Source: Zygnema cylindricum
Taxonomy: Eukaryota; Streptophyta; Zygnematophyceae; Zygnematales; Zygnemataceae
NCBI GenBank assembly: GCA_037447655.1
Contig: JBBHKE010000930.1
Location: 105,001 to 169,000, forward strand
Length of the DNA stretch: 64,000 nt
Direction of reading: 5' to 3'
The notes under the pieces were generated by a model. It was not told the origin of the DNA. It was given only the letters and a program-made list of their open reading frames with translations, and made no database searches. Positions 21,461-32,528 of the stretch are shown one piece after another. Position 1 is the stretch's first letter. Every line of letters begins with the position of its first letter. The translations under genes and the position numbers were made by a program.

Positions 21461-24410
21461 TTAAATACAGCCTTTTCTCGTGTTTCCTACACACATTTTT
21501 AAAATTTCTTCGAGCCTGACCACAACTTGGGCTGCCGATGGACGCTCGTTTGGACTCAATGCGACACATTCGTCCGCGAGCCATAAAGCAGATTGCATAG
21601 AACGCCTAATTCCTTTACTGTGTTTACTAAGAGGTCGAAATTCCTCGTCTATAATTACATCGGTTCGTTCCAAAGACGAACTGTGAGTAAAAGGTGCATC
21701 ATTGTCAATCGGCAATTTTCTCGACACCGATTTCACCCAATGAGTCAAACATTGTCCGTCACGTAACACACTTCTTTTCCCCGTTATAAGCTCCAATAAA
21801 AGAACTCCGAAAGCGTAAATGTCGACAGTCAATCCCGCCTTCCCTGCGTAAATTTGACGAACAATTTTTTCAAGATTTAAGAAACGGAAGCCGTAATTTG
21901 ATAAATTTGATAAATATCAATCTAAAGTTTTAAACATGAATGGTATCTACTGAAAGAATTATTCACATTTAGGACAAAAAGAAACCATGATTTGCCTCAA
22001 TATCAAGTAAAATATAGATGGTATATTTTTTAAAGAACCATTAACTATAGCCGGAACACCTCGATTACTGCAATCCAGACAAATTGCATTGAAAAGTATA
22101 ATTTTCCAATTTTAACGAAAGATTTGATTAAAAAAGACAGCGTAAATTTCCATGCTTTTGATTCTCCCACCTGTTCTGAAATAGTGTGGACAAATATAAC
22201 CGTTTGTGCCTCGGACCAATGTCTTTACATCAATATTCCCTCTGAGAGGCCCATGTCTCGCCAATCCAAAATCTGTTAATTTTGCTCGAAGGTTCTGCAA
22301 ACCATAAATAGAGTTTTCTCAAAAATAACTTAAGAAGAAAAAAAGCTACCACTCCAGCCATCTCTAGTCACTCTGATGATCCGTACCTTTTTTTATTTTA
22401 AAGGAAGCACGACAAGCTGTAACCAGAAACTTAAATTGCTGTTAAAATAAAGTTCAGATGAAATGTGGTCTGTTCATATTCCACATGTAAATTGTGAAAA
22501 CATGCTAAAACATGAATAAAACATTATCATTTTTATTTCCAGGAATCTAACATGCACTAAAATTAATCCACACTAATAGGGTCTAATTCAGTGAGATATC
22601 CTGAGATCAAATATTGTATTAACTTAGAGTTGCACACCTTATCGCAAAGATCACAATGTATTGCAATACACCACAGGATTGTACTGTATTGCACTGCAGG
22701 ACTGCATCGTATTTTATTTTATTTCCGTAATGTATTGAGACTCCCGTGACACTATTTGATGTAAGTACAAGTATTCTATGGTTTTCCAAATTATACCTGT
22801 TTATGGCAAACACTAAACAGATGTAATTTGAACGTTAGCCTTGAAATTTCATCGAATACAGAAGGGAGTAATACAGGCATTATGGTCGGTGCTGTACTAT
22901 TGTACCGCTACTTCTTCAACCTTGTGTCCATTTTATGTTATGCTACATAGAATTCTTTCCACAGAGGCGTGTATGAATGCATCAAATATCGAGAGACGTT
23001 CTTGACCCTGTATCATACCGCCTTTTTTGCCTCAATACACAACTCTATTGAAACTTAATCCACACAAATAATCCTGCAATTCAGTAAGTTATCATGAGCC
23101 AGGACATGTATTCGACATAATCCATACTAGTTTTGGTGTAATGAGAGTCGAGTTGTCTCTTAATCGAACACCGTAGTAGACATGATCAACACTAATAATG
23201 GTAAACAACAGAACAATTCCAATTTTGCAGTTTGAAAATTACCTCATCCAGCAGCAAATTACCGGCCTTCATATCGCGATGCATCAAATTTTTAGAATGG
23301 AGATGTTGAATTCCACGAGCTCCGTCCAACGCAATCATTATCCTTTGTTCCCAGTTTAACGAAATCTGACCTGTTTGACCAAGCAAGGGCATCCCGTGTG
23401 TTACGAGAGTCGTCTGAACAGTTCAATGTTTTCTTTTTTAGGTTTTCTGTATTTTTTTTTGTTTCGTGTGCGAGCACAAGATGATGTTGGATTTCTAGAA
23501 AGAAACAATCATATCAAATGCAAAACAAAAACAAGTTCCTAATGTGTTTCTAACTTTAATCAACATAGTTCTAAATCGTAGTCTTCTAAACATAGAATGG
23601 TGTTTTACACATAGAATGTTACTTTGTACGCAGAACTCCGTTTTTATTCAAAGTGAAGACACAAATGCTTAGAGAGAGAGACAGGTAAAAACCATTCCCA
23701 CACTATATACAACAGTCTTCCGAGCGTAGGATGACACATTCTCTACCGACACATTAATCTAAACAATGATTGTGCATTTTGATTTAGAGCCTATTGTAGA
23801 AGGTAAGGGCATGGTGGGAAAAAGAGAGAGAAATTGGAGAAAGATATCAAAGATGAAAGAGGGAGGAACCATGGCAAAGAAGAATACGGAAGCAAAGAGA
23901 CAAGAATACAAAAGGAGAAGCCCCTCCACCTTCTCACTTAGCCTCTATGGAGGCCCTCTTCTTTCTGGAATCATTCTTCCTCCTTTATTTTCACATTTTT
24001 TCCTTCTTTTCACCTCTTTTACCCCTTTTTACTCATTGTCTTTATGTTTGACACTTTAATTTTCTCATCTCCCCCAACAAGGTTTTTTTTGTCTTTTTCA
24101 CACCCATTTTACACCTATGCGAATTAAAAAAATTGCAACTAATAATGGTATAATAAATTCCCACACAACAACAATCACGTTCACATGTCACAACACATTT
24201 TATCCAACCACTCAAAAAGCCCCGCGTGCACGTCATCGACACCCCCGTGCCCTCTCTCTCTCTCTCTCTCCCTGCGTGCACATCCCCAGAGTTGCCATTA
24301 TTCTCACTCTTCTCCGAGAACAGCGCATCGTGCACACTCCCTCCCTCCATAAACTCGTACACCAGCAGCAGCTCCTCGCGCTCTGCACAGTACCCCACCA
24401 GCCGCACCAC
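21461..24410 (-). CDS. Receptor-like kinase (RLK/Pelle) gene, four C-terminal exons
   Basis: I can join four exons with GT-AG borders: 24410-24282 (VVRLVGYCAEREELLLVYEF..., kinase subdomains IV-V), 23413-23243 (TTLVTHGMPLL...NWEQRIMIALDGARGIQHLH, catalytic loop HRDMKAGN), 22294-22171 (NLRAKLTDFGLARHG...GTNGYICPHYFRTG) and 21843-21461 (KAGLTVDIYAFGVLLLELIT... to stop). Phases are 0, 0, 1 and the joined protein reads as a continuous RLK/Pelle C-lobe. The introns are 868, 948 and 327 bp. RLK/Pelle kinases phosphorylate Ser/Thr on partner proteins, usually at the plasma membrane; the HRD arginine marks the RD class. The conserved end RPSAAQVVVRLEEIL is present, followed by a short tail. Missing are the glycine loop, the ATP-binding lysine and any receptor part, and the APE motif is changed to CPH. 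Upstream exons may lie far away, or this may be a truncated copy. The first acceptor (TGCAG at 24411-24415) has a weak pyrimidine tract. Confidence 0.8.
24245..24275. repeat. CT microsatellite in kinase intron 1
   Basis: About twelve CT units next to the exon 1 donor site (exon ends at 24282). It reads as GA repeats in the transcript. Confidence 0.8.
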
Positions 24411-24424
24411 CTGCACTCCGGGCA

Positions 24425-24662
24425 TCAGACGCCACGTCAGCATATACCGGGATGACGTCAGCGTAGCTCGTTATGATGTCAGCATATGATGGGATGGCAT
24501 CAGCATCGGCAAGCGTGCATGCAATGATGACGACGACGGCGACAGCGTCTACCGGCATGACGTCGGCGTGGACCGATAGTGATGACGTCAGCTATCGACG
24601 TAAAATGAGCAGCATTGGCGAAGATGATGTCAGGTCCACCAAGAGGATGACATCAGCCGAGT
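24425..24662. repeat. Degenerate GATGACGTCAGC repeat upstream of the kinase exons
   Basis: GATGACGTCAGC or one-change variants (GATGATGTCAGC, GATGGCATCAGC, GATGACATCAGC) recur about a dozen times. TGACGTCA is the palindromic bZIP (CRE/as-1-type) site. On the minus strand the region lies immediately upstream of the first recognised kinase exon, so it is either intron or promoter. Confidence 0.6.
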
Positions 24663-25273
24663 AGGACAAAAAATTATCGTCATGGCTTCGCCACGTCACA
24701 GAGAGAGAGAGAGAGACGACACGTGAAATATTGTCGAATGGCGTGAAATATGAAGAAAGCCAAGATTAATCAGAGGTAAAGAGAGAGAATTAGGTGACGT
24801 CACGTGACAGTGGAAATGGCACAGAATGATGTCAACCCATGGCAATGGAACAGCCACGTTCAACGAGCTCAAGGGGTTCAACCAGCGTGCCATCTTAATC
24901 CGTCAAGGAATCCTATAGGAGACGCAAGAGGGAGATGGGTAAAGAAAGGGGACCAAGGAATTAGGGATTACCGACCATTTTAACATTTTAATACCATTAT
25001 TTTATTTTTAATTAACATACCACTTCCATTTTATTTACTACTTATTTAATACTTAATATTTTAATTTTATTTACGACATTTATATTTATTTTATATTTTT
25101 TTACGGTTTTATTTTATTTAACATTTACGTATTTTAATATTTAATATTTTATTTATTTTTATTTTTATTTTACTATTTTTATTTTTTTATAATATTTCAC
25201 ATACGATTAATTATATTTTTAATAGGGATATGACAGCACAGGAGACAGAAGGGAGAGGAGATGACATTTTATG
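24663..25273. other. Intergenic or intronic DNA with an AT-rich block
   Basis: CACGTGA and GTGACGTCAC words lie near 24690-24850. TTTTATTTAATATTT-type sequence fills 24990-25220. No further kinase exon with a GxGxxG loop or VAVK motif could be read here. Confidence 0.4.
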
Positions 25274-25520
25274 AGGGAGAGGGAGAGGGAGAGGGAGGGA
25301 GAAGGAGAGGGAGAGGGAGAGGGAGCGGCAAAAGATAAAAAAAGTAGTGTGAAGAAGAGAGAGAGGAACAAAAAGAAAAGAAAACACGGAGGGAGCATGA
25401 CTCGAGAACAGAACGACAAGGGGAGAGAGAGAGAGGCAGAAGGAGAGGGACAGTCCGAAGTCGAGAGCAAAAAGGAGAGCGAGAGGGACAGGGACAGAGA
25501 GAGAGAGGGAGTTCCGGCCA
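25274..25520. repeat. GA/GGGAGA tract
   Basis: GAGGGAGAGG units at 25274-25330, then irregular GA-rich sequence to about 25520. The Arg/Glu and Ser/Leu frames on either strand are artefacts. Confidence 0.75.
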
Positions 25521-25799
25521 TTCCACAATCCCTCCCCTGCACGCCTCTTGGCCTCGGACTGCCACCCCTCAGCCCTCCCCCCTGCCAACGTCCGGAACTG
25601 CTTCATTCTCTAACCCCCCCTGCCGCCTCCCGGCCAGCTCCCCGCCGACTAACACCCCACGGCGCCGCCGACCAACCGTCCGTACAATCCGTACACTGTC
25701 TGCCATCCGCCGGCTCCTGCCCCGCCGGTCTTTACTCCGTACGGTCGTAACCCGTACGGTCCGTGTAGTCCGGTTCCGGGTGGGGGTCGTACAGTTCGC

Positions 25800-26175
25800 T
25801 GAGGGGCTGAAGGGAGCGGGGGGGGTGAGGAGGATTTAGTGAAGCAGGAGGAGGAAGGATGCCCATTGGGGGGGGGGGGGAGGGGGTGGAGGGGAGGGGG
25901 AGGGAGGGGGGAGGGAGGAGGGGAGGGAAATAGGGAGGGGGAGGGAGAGGAGGGGGGGAAGAGGGAGAGGTCAGTGGACGGGAACAGGAATGCGAAGTTT
26001 AAGAGGTAAATATGGGAAAGAAGGGAGAGAGAGGGGAAAACGGATTGGAAGGGAGAGGAGACGGACGGGTGGGAAAATCTTGGGGATGCATGGTTTAAGG
26101 GGGAGGGAGGGGGAGAGGAGGAGGGAAGCGAGAGAGGGAGAGAGAGTTGGAGAGTGAGAGAGTGTGCACAGGGGA
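25800..26175. repeat. G-rich tract
   Basis: Runs of G up to about a dozen (near 25867-25880) separated by AGG and GAGGG. Capable of G-quadruplexes on the plus strand. Between 25521 and 25800 is a C-rich, GC-high stretch with no supported gene. Confidence 0.75.
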
Positions 26176-27329
26176 AGAGGGAAAACCGGAAAAGGATGGG
26201 AAGACCGGAAAGAGAGGAGAAGCTTCATAATTGGGACTGTTCAGTGTTCACCTGAGTTCCTATTTTTGTCTTTTTCCTTTCCGTACAGAGTACTCCTGTC
26301 GTGGTTGGCCGTCCCCTCTGACTTTATTGACGGTCGAACCTTGCAGAACGGATAGACTTGTCGTATTTGCACGTGTACGGACACATGTACGGCCTAGCCA
26401 AGCAATCGATGACACGTCGGTGACAATCGCCACGTGCAAATCGGACGGCTGAGATTCGGTCCTCCATCGCTGTCGGGGAAACATCCGTACATGTCGTACT
26501 ATCCGTACATTGCTATGTGGTTTTTGTCTTTTTGGACTACTGTAGTTTTTTTTTTTAACTTTATTTCTGGATTTGCGGACGAAAATGACAAAAAGGCTAA
26601 AAGTTGAGAGCCCACCGACATTTTATCAATGCTTTTGGACTGTTGTAGCTACAATTGGGTGTAGAAATCCCACCGACATTCTTGTCCTTTTGTAGCTTTG
26701 CTAGCTAATTGTACATTTGCCGTACAGTACGGATCACGGTGCCCTGCTTATCCCTAAAGGCGTTTTTCCACTGAAAGTATAAATATTAATTTGTAGCATT
26801 AAATTATTTATTAAAGGTAAGTGCTATTTTCGCCTCCTTTTATTTGCTATTTTCCTTGTGTTGTACACAATATACGCAGCCGTACAAAAATATTACAATT
26901 TGTCGGTGTTTGGGCACACAGATTCTAACGAGCAAACCCTAAAAAGACAAAAAGTCAAAATTCAATGATGAGCTTCTGCATATAAACGGTACGGACCGTT
27001 AAGCATTACAGCCTGCGAATCATGCCACGTGTAAATAGTCCTTGTGACAGCTGGCAGGATATGCCACGCGCAAAGCTCAGATTTGAAGAACATCATTTAA
27101 GCCAATAGGACAAAAATGTATTTCCTAAAAAGGGAAAAAAACGCCATGGTTAAACCGTCGATTACTTCTGTTGCAAAAAACGATTACACACGTGCGTCAA
27201 CCAGAGCCGTTCGATATGGCTGAAACACGGTCAATAACTGTACGGCATGATGAAGCAAAAATGTACGGACCGCTCTGTTGTTCTCACGTAATTATGTAAA
27301 TAAAGCCAATTCAGTGCGACATTCAAAAC
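26176..27329. other. Intergenic DNA, no gene seen
   Basis: CACGTG-like and GTAC words are frequent, for example CACGTGTACGGACACATGTAC at about 26371-26391. ATCGGACGGC is at 26440-26449. A 74-codon minus-strand frame at 26260-26484 has no domain. Confidence 0.4.
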
Positions 27330-27629
27330 CATAGTTCAAAAGTAGGTAAAAAGTAGGCCCATACAATATGCCTATTGTATGCAAAACATACAATATGACC
27401 TAAAGACCCATATTGTATTCGGACATACTCGGACCAATTAAAACATTCGGACCATAAATTGGACCAATTAAAACATTCGGACCAAAAAAATGTTTACACC
27501 GTCAGATTCAGAAAATCGGACGGTCTCTGATCAAATTAGCGATCTATGAAGATCACATGAAATGCCCGTAACACAACTTACGATAAAGGCGCCGACCAAA
27601 GGCCTACCATAAAAACGCCTACTTTTGAA
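27330..27629 (-). mobile_element. MITE, CATAGTTSAAAAGTAGG family, copy 4 (inverted)
   Basis: Left CATAGTTCAAAAGTAGG, right CGCCTACTTTTGAAA. The interior is the reverse complement of copies 1 and 2, shortened to about 300 bp and carrying a local duplication of GGACCAATTAAAACATTC. ATCGGACGGT is at 27515-27524. Confidence 0.75.
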
Positions 27630-29380
27630 AATGTTCAAAACGCCATATGTTCAAATCTCGGCGTCAGCATGTAGGTTTGCTGAATGGATTCCGTACTCTA
27701 CAGAATCTTTAACTGTAGTATATATATAGTACAATGAAGTTCCGTTAATAACCATTTTAGTGTGGATTCATAAATACATCATTTCAGAACTACAGTACAA
27801 TCCGCCTGCAAACCCATGGTTTGAGGCCGCCACGTATGCCTTAAAAGGCGAGATTCTGTGGTTTTTTAGGGAGTTTTAGGGGTTCCAAGGTTTTTTAAGA
27901 GTTTTTTAGATGTTAATTTAAAATCGCAGTAGTTGAAGTTGAGTCGGAAAACCGTTGCGCACGTGTGGCTATGTAGCATTATAATTCGACAAATCACATT
28001 ATCCGTACAGAGCCACGTGTATGGACGCGCGACATGCCCTACGGGAGGATTTTCTCTCGCGCATGGAATTTTCTTTCCCACACTTCAAAAATTTCGATGA
28101 TGACAAAAATCATGTGCGTTGACAGTAGGCGGATTCCCCAACACGCCACCTGGCACAATACACCCGCCGAATCTACAGAATTTGAAAGCTAAGATTTGGA
28201 TGGCGTTCCGTACATTTCCAGAAAGCGCACTAACGATTACAGTACGGACGTCGGGTGGTTTTTCCATTTGAATGGACAGCTGTCCGTTCACGTTATGGTG
28301 AGTCTATATTTTGTAACAGCGTAACAGCGGGGTTTACTGGAAGTTTGCGGGATCTTGTATGTGTCCGTACCATGCCGTCATGTTTCTTTTTTTCTTTTAT
28401 CACATCTTTACGCTACACCGCGAATCGCTATCAGCGTTAATCACGCTAATTCGGCGCCCCTAAATTTTTACCCTAATTCTTGAATAGAGTGATTTAAAAA
28501 ACCCTAAAAAACCAAATTAGAGTGACTTAGGGTATGGCCCCATGTGGCTAAGTTCGGGTTTTTTTTCTGTCGTTTTCCTTTCAAACTTAGCGCCGTACTG
28601 CCTAAGCTGCGACCGTATGAAGAAATCACAAATTTTTACAGTACAATTTGCGTCATTCTCTAACTTAGGACGTACGAAAATTTGTCGTCTTGCGTTTTTT
28701 CGACCCACTGTCACGTCATCGTCAAACTTATCATAAAACACATCGGCAATGTGTTTTAAGCTAAATAAAATCCGTTTACACCAATAGGAAAACAATTTTT
28801 CACGTGTGATTTTTTTTCAAAAAATTTTGACGAAAAAAAATTACAGGGTTGTTGGGTTTTGTCCCGTAGTACCTTGTACGGTTTTTTTTGCAGGGATCTC
28901 GATGCTGCAGTGTCATTTCACCCAAAGTTGAAAAATCTGCGAAGGTGAAAAATCTTTGAAGTCATGGCGACCGGTCAAGCGAGGTTTACGCAAAGGCATG
29001 TCGTACAACCACGCCTGCAAGGCTGTACGTCTACGATGTCACGCAATGACACGCGACATGCTAAACTGTTTCAAAAATTACGATGTGTGTTGCGACGCTT
29101 CAAAAAGTTTCGAAAAAATACGGTGCGGTAAAGACAAATTGTATACGGTGACAGCCTTCACGGGTATTGTTGACGTATACAGTCGTCACAAACTTAAGTA
29201 ACAATCTCGAGAGAATACATAGAGACACTTGAAATCCAGGTCCACCGCATCTCCGCTAAAATCCAAAGTAAGTACGCTAAGTTACAACTACATGGGGCAG
29301 TACCCTTATTTATTTGAAAATCCCCGAATTCCCAATTAGCGTTAATGACACTATTTGTTTTTTAACATAACTAGTAAATC
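27630..29380. other. Intergenic DNA, no supported gene
   Basis: The MITE-end motif TACACCGCGAATCGCTATCA is at about 28412, followed by GCGTTAATC...; no partner end is certain. Frames at 27866-28081, 28085-28291, 28517-28795 and 28956-29201 show no recognisable domains. Confidence 0.4.
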
Positions 29381-29905
29381 AATGCCCGTTACACGGGCAA
29401 AGGTCGTGTTGTGTGTGTTTAAGGTTGTATAGAGTTTTTGTACTCTAAATGTTTGGGAACAACTTCAAGTGGGTTTTTTGATAAACTATAGAAATTTAAA
29501 TCATATGTGGGAATAACAACCATAGGGTGTTTTGATAATAGAGACAATTTTAAACCGAGAGAATGTCCCATGTAAGATGTCATTTTGTGCAAACAAACAT
29601 GTTTTGAAGTTCATAATTATATTTAGTCTACTTCTCAACAAGAATATTGTAGTTGAGATTAAATGGGTTTATTGATGACTGAGTTTCACCTTTGTTATAA
29701 CGTTTAATGGTGTGTGGCTCTAGCAATTTCAACTGACTAACTATACTTGACTAACCATTCTCCGCCTATATCTACGTGTAACTGTCAAAAATCAAATGTT
29801 TATTTTTAGCTACAGATCTCATGTTGGTGTGTTTGTTACACAATATATTTTTGTTCACATGAGTCAATCAATGTCCGTTACACGGACATAATTCGTGTCG
29901 TGTTT
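29381..29905. mobile_element. Helitron-like hairpin remnants
   Basis: TCAATGCCCGTTACACGGGC, then AAAGGTCGTGTTGTG, occurs at about 29382. TCAATGTCCGTTACACGGAC, then ATAATTCGTGTCGTG, occurs at about 29869. Each has a hairpin with a TAC loop (GCCCGT-TAC-ACGGGC). Many plant genomes carry similar ATGCCCGTGCGTTGCACGGG motifs in Helitron-type repeats; that link is from memory and is not proven here. Confidence 0.35.
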
Positions 29906-30076
29906 TGTTATGCTTGTTATATGGGTATGTATCATGTGTTGTTTTATCACGCTTTGTTGAGCCTTACCAAAGTATTATACAAATATACATTTATGTGTTC
30001 AATAAGCAATTGTACAACATGCATTATCTGTAAAGAGTCTCTCTGCAGCTTTTATTGGAACAACAACCATAAAGTG

Positions 30077-30723
30077 TGTAGAAATTAAAGGCTATTTTAG
30101 TATTTTCTAGGTTGTGTAAAATGCAGAAAAAAGCAGAGGCAGTCTGCCTCTAACTCCTCTCTCCAACTCCCACACTTGTCGCAGTCACTGCAAGTTGGAG
30201 AGGGAGATAGAGCCATGGCCGCTTATGCTATCCAGACGGAGACACACTTTAGATTGGTAGATTTACCAAAATAGTTATTAACGGACCCTGGATTTGAACC
30301 TGGTACCTACCGTCCGTCAAAGCTGTCTGTAGCCGGTAGCCTTAGCCAATTAGACTAGAATCAAAGTTATACAATATAGGGTTTGATAAATAGATAAATC
30401 TGTACACGTAGGCTATTTCATTTAACGGGATATTTGGACATAGAAACAATTTGTAATGTACGACGTATAGAATAGTCGCAACGGATATCGCGCAATTTGT
30501 TTCGAAGGCGAAACAAATATCGCGCAAGTATTTATGACGGCTACGATTGAAATCCGTTTTAATCGCACGACCGCGAAGCATGCCGAGATCATGGAATAGT
30601 TTTTTGGCGGTTTGCGGTCAACGTCACATTGAATGACACGTGGCACAACCATATTGGAATACGGCATCCCCAGGGATTTCAGGATCGAATCCAAAAATGA
30701 CACGTGTCGACTTGTTGGCCATG
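30077..30723 (+). repeat. Copia LTR, 5' part only
   Basis: Begins TGTAGAAATTAAAGGC and follows the LTR at 43872-44896 closely until GTTGGCCATG, where it stops and pol sequence (GTCTATGATCTCAAAAG) begins. A deletion or recombination therefore removed the rest of the LTR, gag, protease and most of integrase. It contains the antisense tRNA-like block. Confidence 0.8.
30288..30358 (-). other. tRNA-like block in LTR (A box and B box)
   Basis: Read on the minus strand, TAGTCTAATTGG (30346-30357) fits the polymerase III A-box consensus TRGYNNARNNGG and GTTCAAATC (30291-30299) fits the B-box GWTCRANNC. They are 46 bases apart, within the tRNA range. The T-stem CCAGG...CCAGG has one mismatch. No 5' acceptor strand pairs with the 3' side, so it is not a functional tRNA. 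Confidence 0.7.
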
Positions 30724-31544
30724 GAGTCTATGATCTCAAAAGAGAGGATATTATCCTACTGTAACATCTAGTGGTTATGGATGAAGGAAAATCTATAAAT
30801 CCCTTTAAGCATACAAAGACAGTCACAATCAGATTTGAGTCTGAAAATTCTGATGACTTTGAGCTTCCTAACTATCCAAGATTTTAAGAAGATGATGATC
30901 TTGCAGGCACAAAACATATCGAGAAGGACCCAAATAAGAAACCCCTAGTATTAACTCCAACCAAAGCGGAAGACGTGGTGGAAATTGACCCGGAAGCAAG
31001 GGATAGGGTAGAAGTAGAAACTGTTCGGAAGAATTCAAGAGAGTCATCTATTCCGGCAACCGAGTTTGAGGGAGGAAGAAGAAGCAGCAAAAGACTGCAA
31101 GAGAGGCAAGTCAACAATAAGGTAACCAAATTGTCTCACCCCGATGAACCTCACACTTACAATGAGGCAATGACTTGTCCTCAGAGAAACCAGTGGAAGA
31201 CAACCATTAATAAGGAGATGGCCTCAATTATGGCTGCCGATACATGGGAATTGATAGATTGTCCTCCTGACAGGAAGCCAATTGGGTGTAAGTGGGTATT
31301 TAAGTTGATACTCAAATCGGATAACACGATTGAGCGCTACAAGGCTCGGTTAGTGGCGAACGGGTTTACCCAGAAAGAGGGAATTGACTACGAGGAGACT
31401 TTTGCTCCGGTCGTCAAATTTCCTTCGGTTCAGATACTTCTCAGTATGGCGACAGCAGAAGACATGGAAGTGCATCAGATGGACATCAAGACGGCCTTCT
31501 TACATAGAGAGTTGGAAGAGGAAATTTTTATGCAACAGTCGGAA
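30724..31544 (+). pseudogene. Copia pol fragment (integrase tail and RT start), interrupted by a Gypsy element
   Basis: Broken frames cover the integrase C-terminal region (VYDLK..., to about 30975). An open frame from 30975 then reaches reverse transcriptase: linker SSKRLQERQVNNKVTKLSHP, then WELIDCPPDRKPIGCKWVFK, RYKARLVANGFTQKEGIDYE, and the first catalytic Asp in MDIKTAFL. It ends in EEEIFMQQSE at the Gypsy insertion, and the same protein resumes at 39378. RT of Ty1/Copia copies element RNA into DNA in virus-like particles. Confidence 0.85.
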
Positions 31545-32514
31545 TGTAACAGTAATAGCGGATCGAACTTGTTTATAAAGGGGTATTTAGGTGTTATGAT
31601 AATAGAGTACTAAATTTGGTAGACGTCTGCAAAAGAATCACTCTATTTGGAGTTATATTTTAAAAGTTATAGCGATGGGTGTATTTAGGTGACAGCGTGG
31701 GGTCTAAATAACAAGTGGGTATCATTGAAACGGGTTAAGGGTCAAATTAGCACCGAAATTACGCGTGTACGTTTCATAAAGTTCTAATGAAACATTTAGT
31801 ATGTATGGTGGTTCGTTTCGTACAAATTCTAGTACGAAACGTCACTTTCACTTAAGGGAATTTCGAAGGAAGTTTCACGTGCGAAATTTGTTACGCACGA
31901 TCGTGCGAAGTCGCGTTTTGTTTGGCGCGCAATTTTGCACGTAAATGTTACGTAGTGAAACGTAACGTTTGATTGGTTAGTAAATTGCTAAGTAGTTAGT
32001 AAGAGATTTCGCACTTTTTTGCATTGGTCAGTCCGAGTCCTTGCTGATCAATGATTCGCCCAGGTAAAAGCCTGTTAAAACAAAGCGTTGACTCTGGCCT
32101 AGCTAGTCCAGGGCGATGATGGATAAATAGTGAAGTGTAAGAGGAGAGTAGACATATTTTCCTTTGGAAAATTTTGTGGAAATTCCGGCTGATCTTGGTC
32201 TTGAGCGATTAATACCAAATTGGAGAAAAGACATTTTTGCATTGAAATCTCTTACTAACTAAATAGTGTTTTAGTAGTTAAGAGATAGAATTATTAAGAG
32301 TGGAGAGTAATGGAAAACACTTTAATAAGAAGGGTTGAGCCACGAGGGCAAGAGACCAAGCTAATGTTATGTGGACAGAAGCTTCTTCTAATTTAAAGTT
32401 TATCTTGATGTGAGTGTGGTCCAATGTGGATGTGTATTTTCCAATGTGTGGAATGTGTGATTGGGATTGTTTGTAGTAATGGGATTTTCTTGAGAGGTAG
32501 GAGATCCTGTTACA
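31545..32514 (+). repeat. Gypsy 5' LTR
   Basis: 970 bp, TGTAACAG...CTGTTACA. Pairs with the 3' LTR with scattered substitutions and one block replacement. Confidence 0.92.
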
Positions 32515-32516
32515 TA

Positions 32517-32528
32517 TGGTATCAAAGC
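32517..32528 (+). promoter_or_regulatory. Primer-binding site (initiator-Met tRNA type)
   Basis: TGGTATCAAAGC starts two bases after the LTR. Consensus TGGTATCAGAGC, one mismatch. Confidence 0.85.

Noticed and set aside
25211-25750. Several frames of 98-159 codons on both strands
   Set aside because: Translations of GA/CT tracts (Arg/Glu or Ser/Leu), plus a Pro-rich GC stretch with no motif.
28956-29201. 81-codon Cys/Lys-rich frame resembling a small secreted peptide
   Set aside because: No signal sequence, no regular Cys spacing and no supporting context.
30288-30358. Genuine tRNA gene on the minus strand
   Set aside because: A and B boxes are good, but there is no 5' acceptor strand, the T-stem has a mismatch and no clear anticodon arm forms; it is also a fixed part of a repeated LTR.
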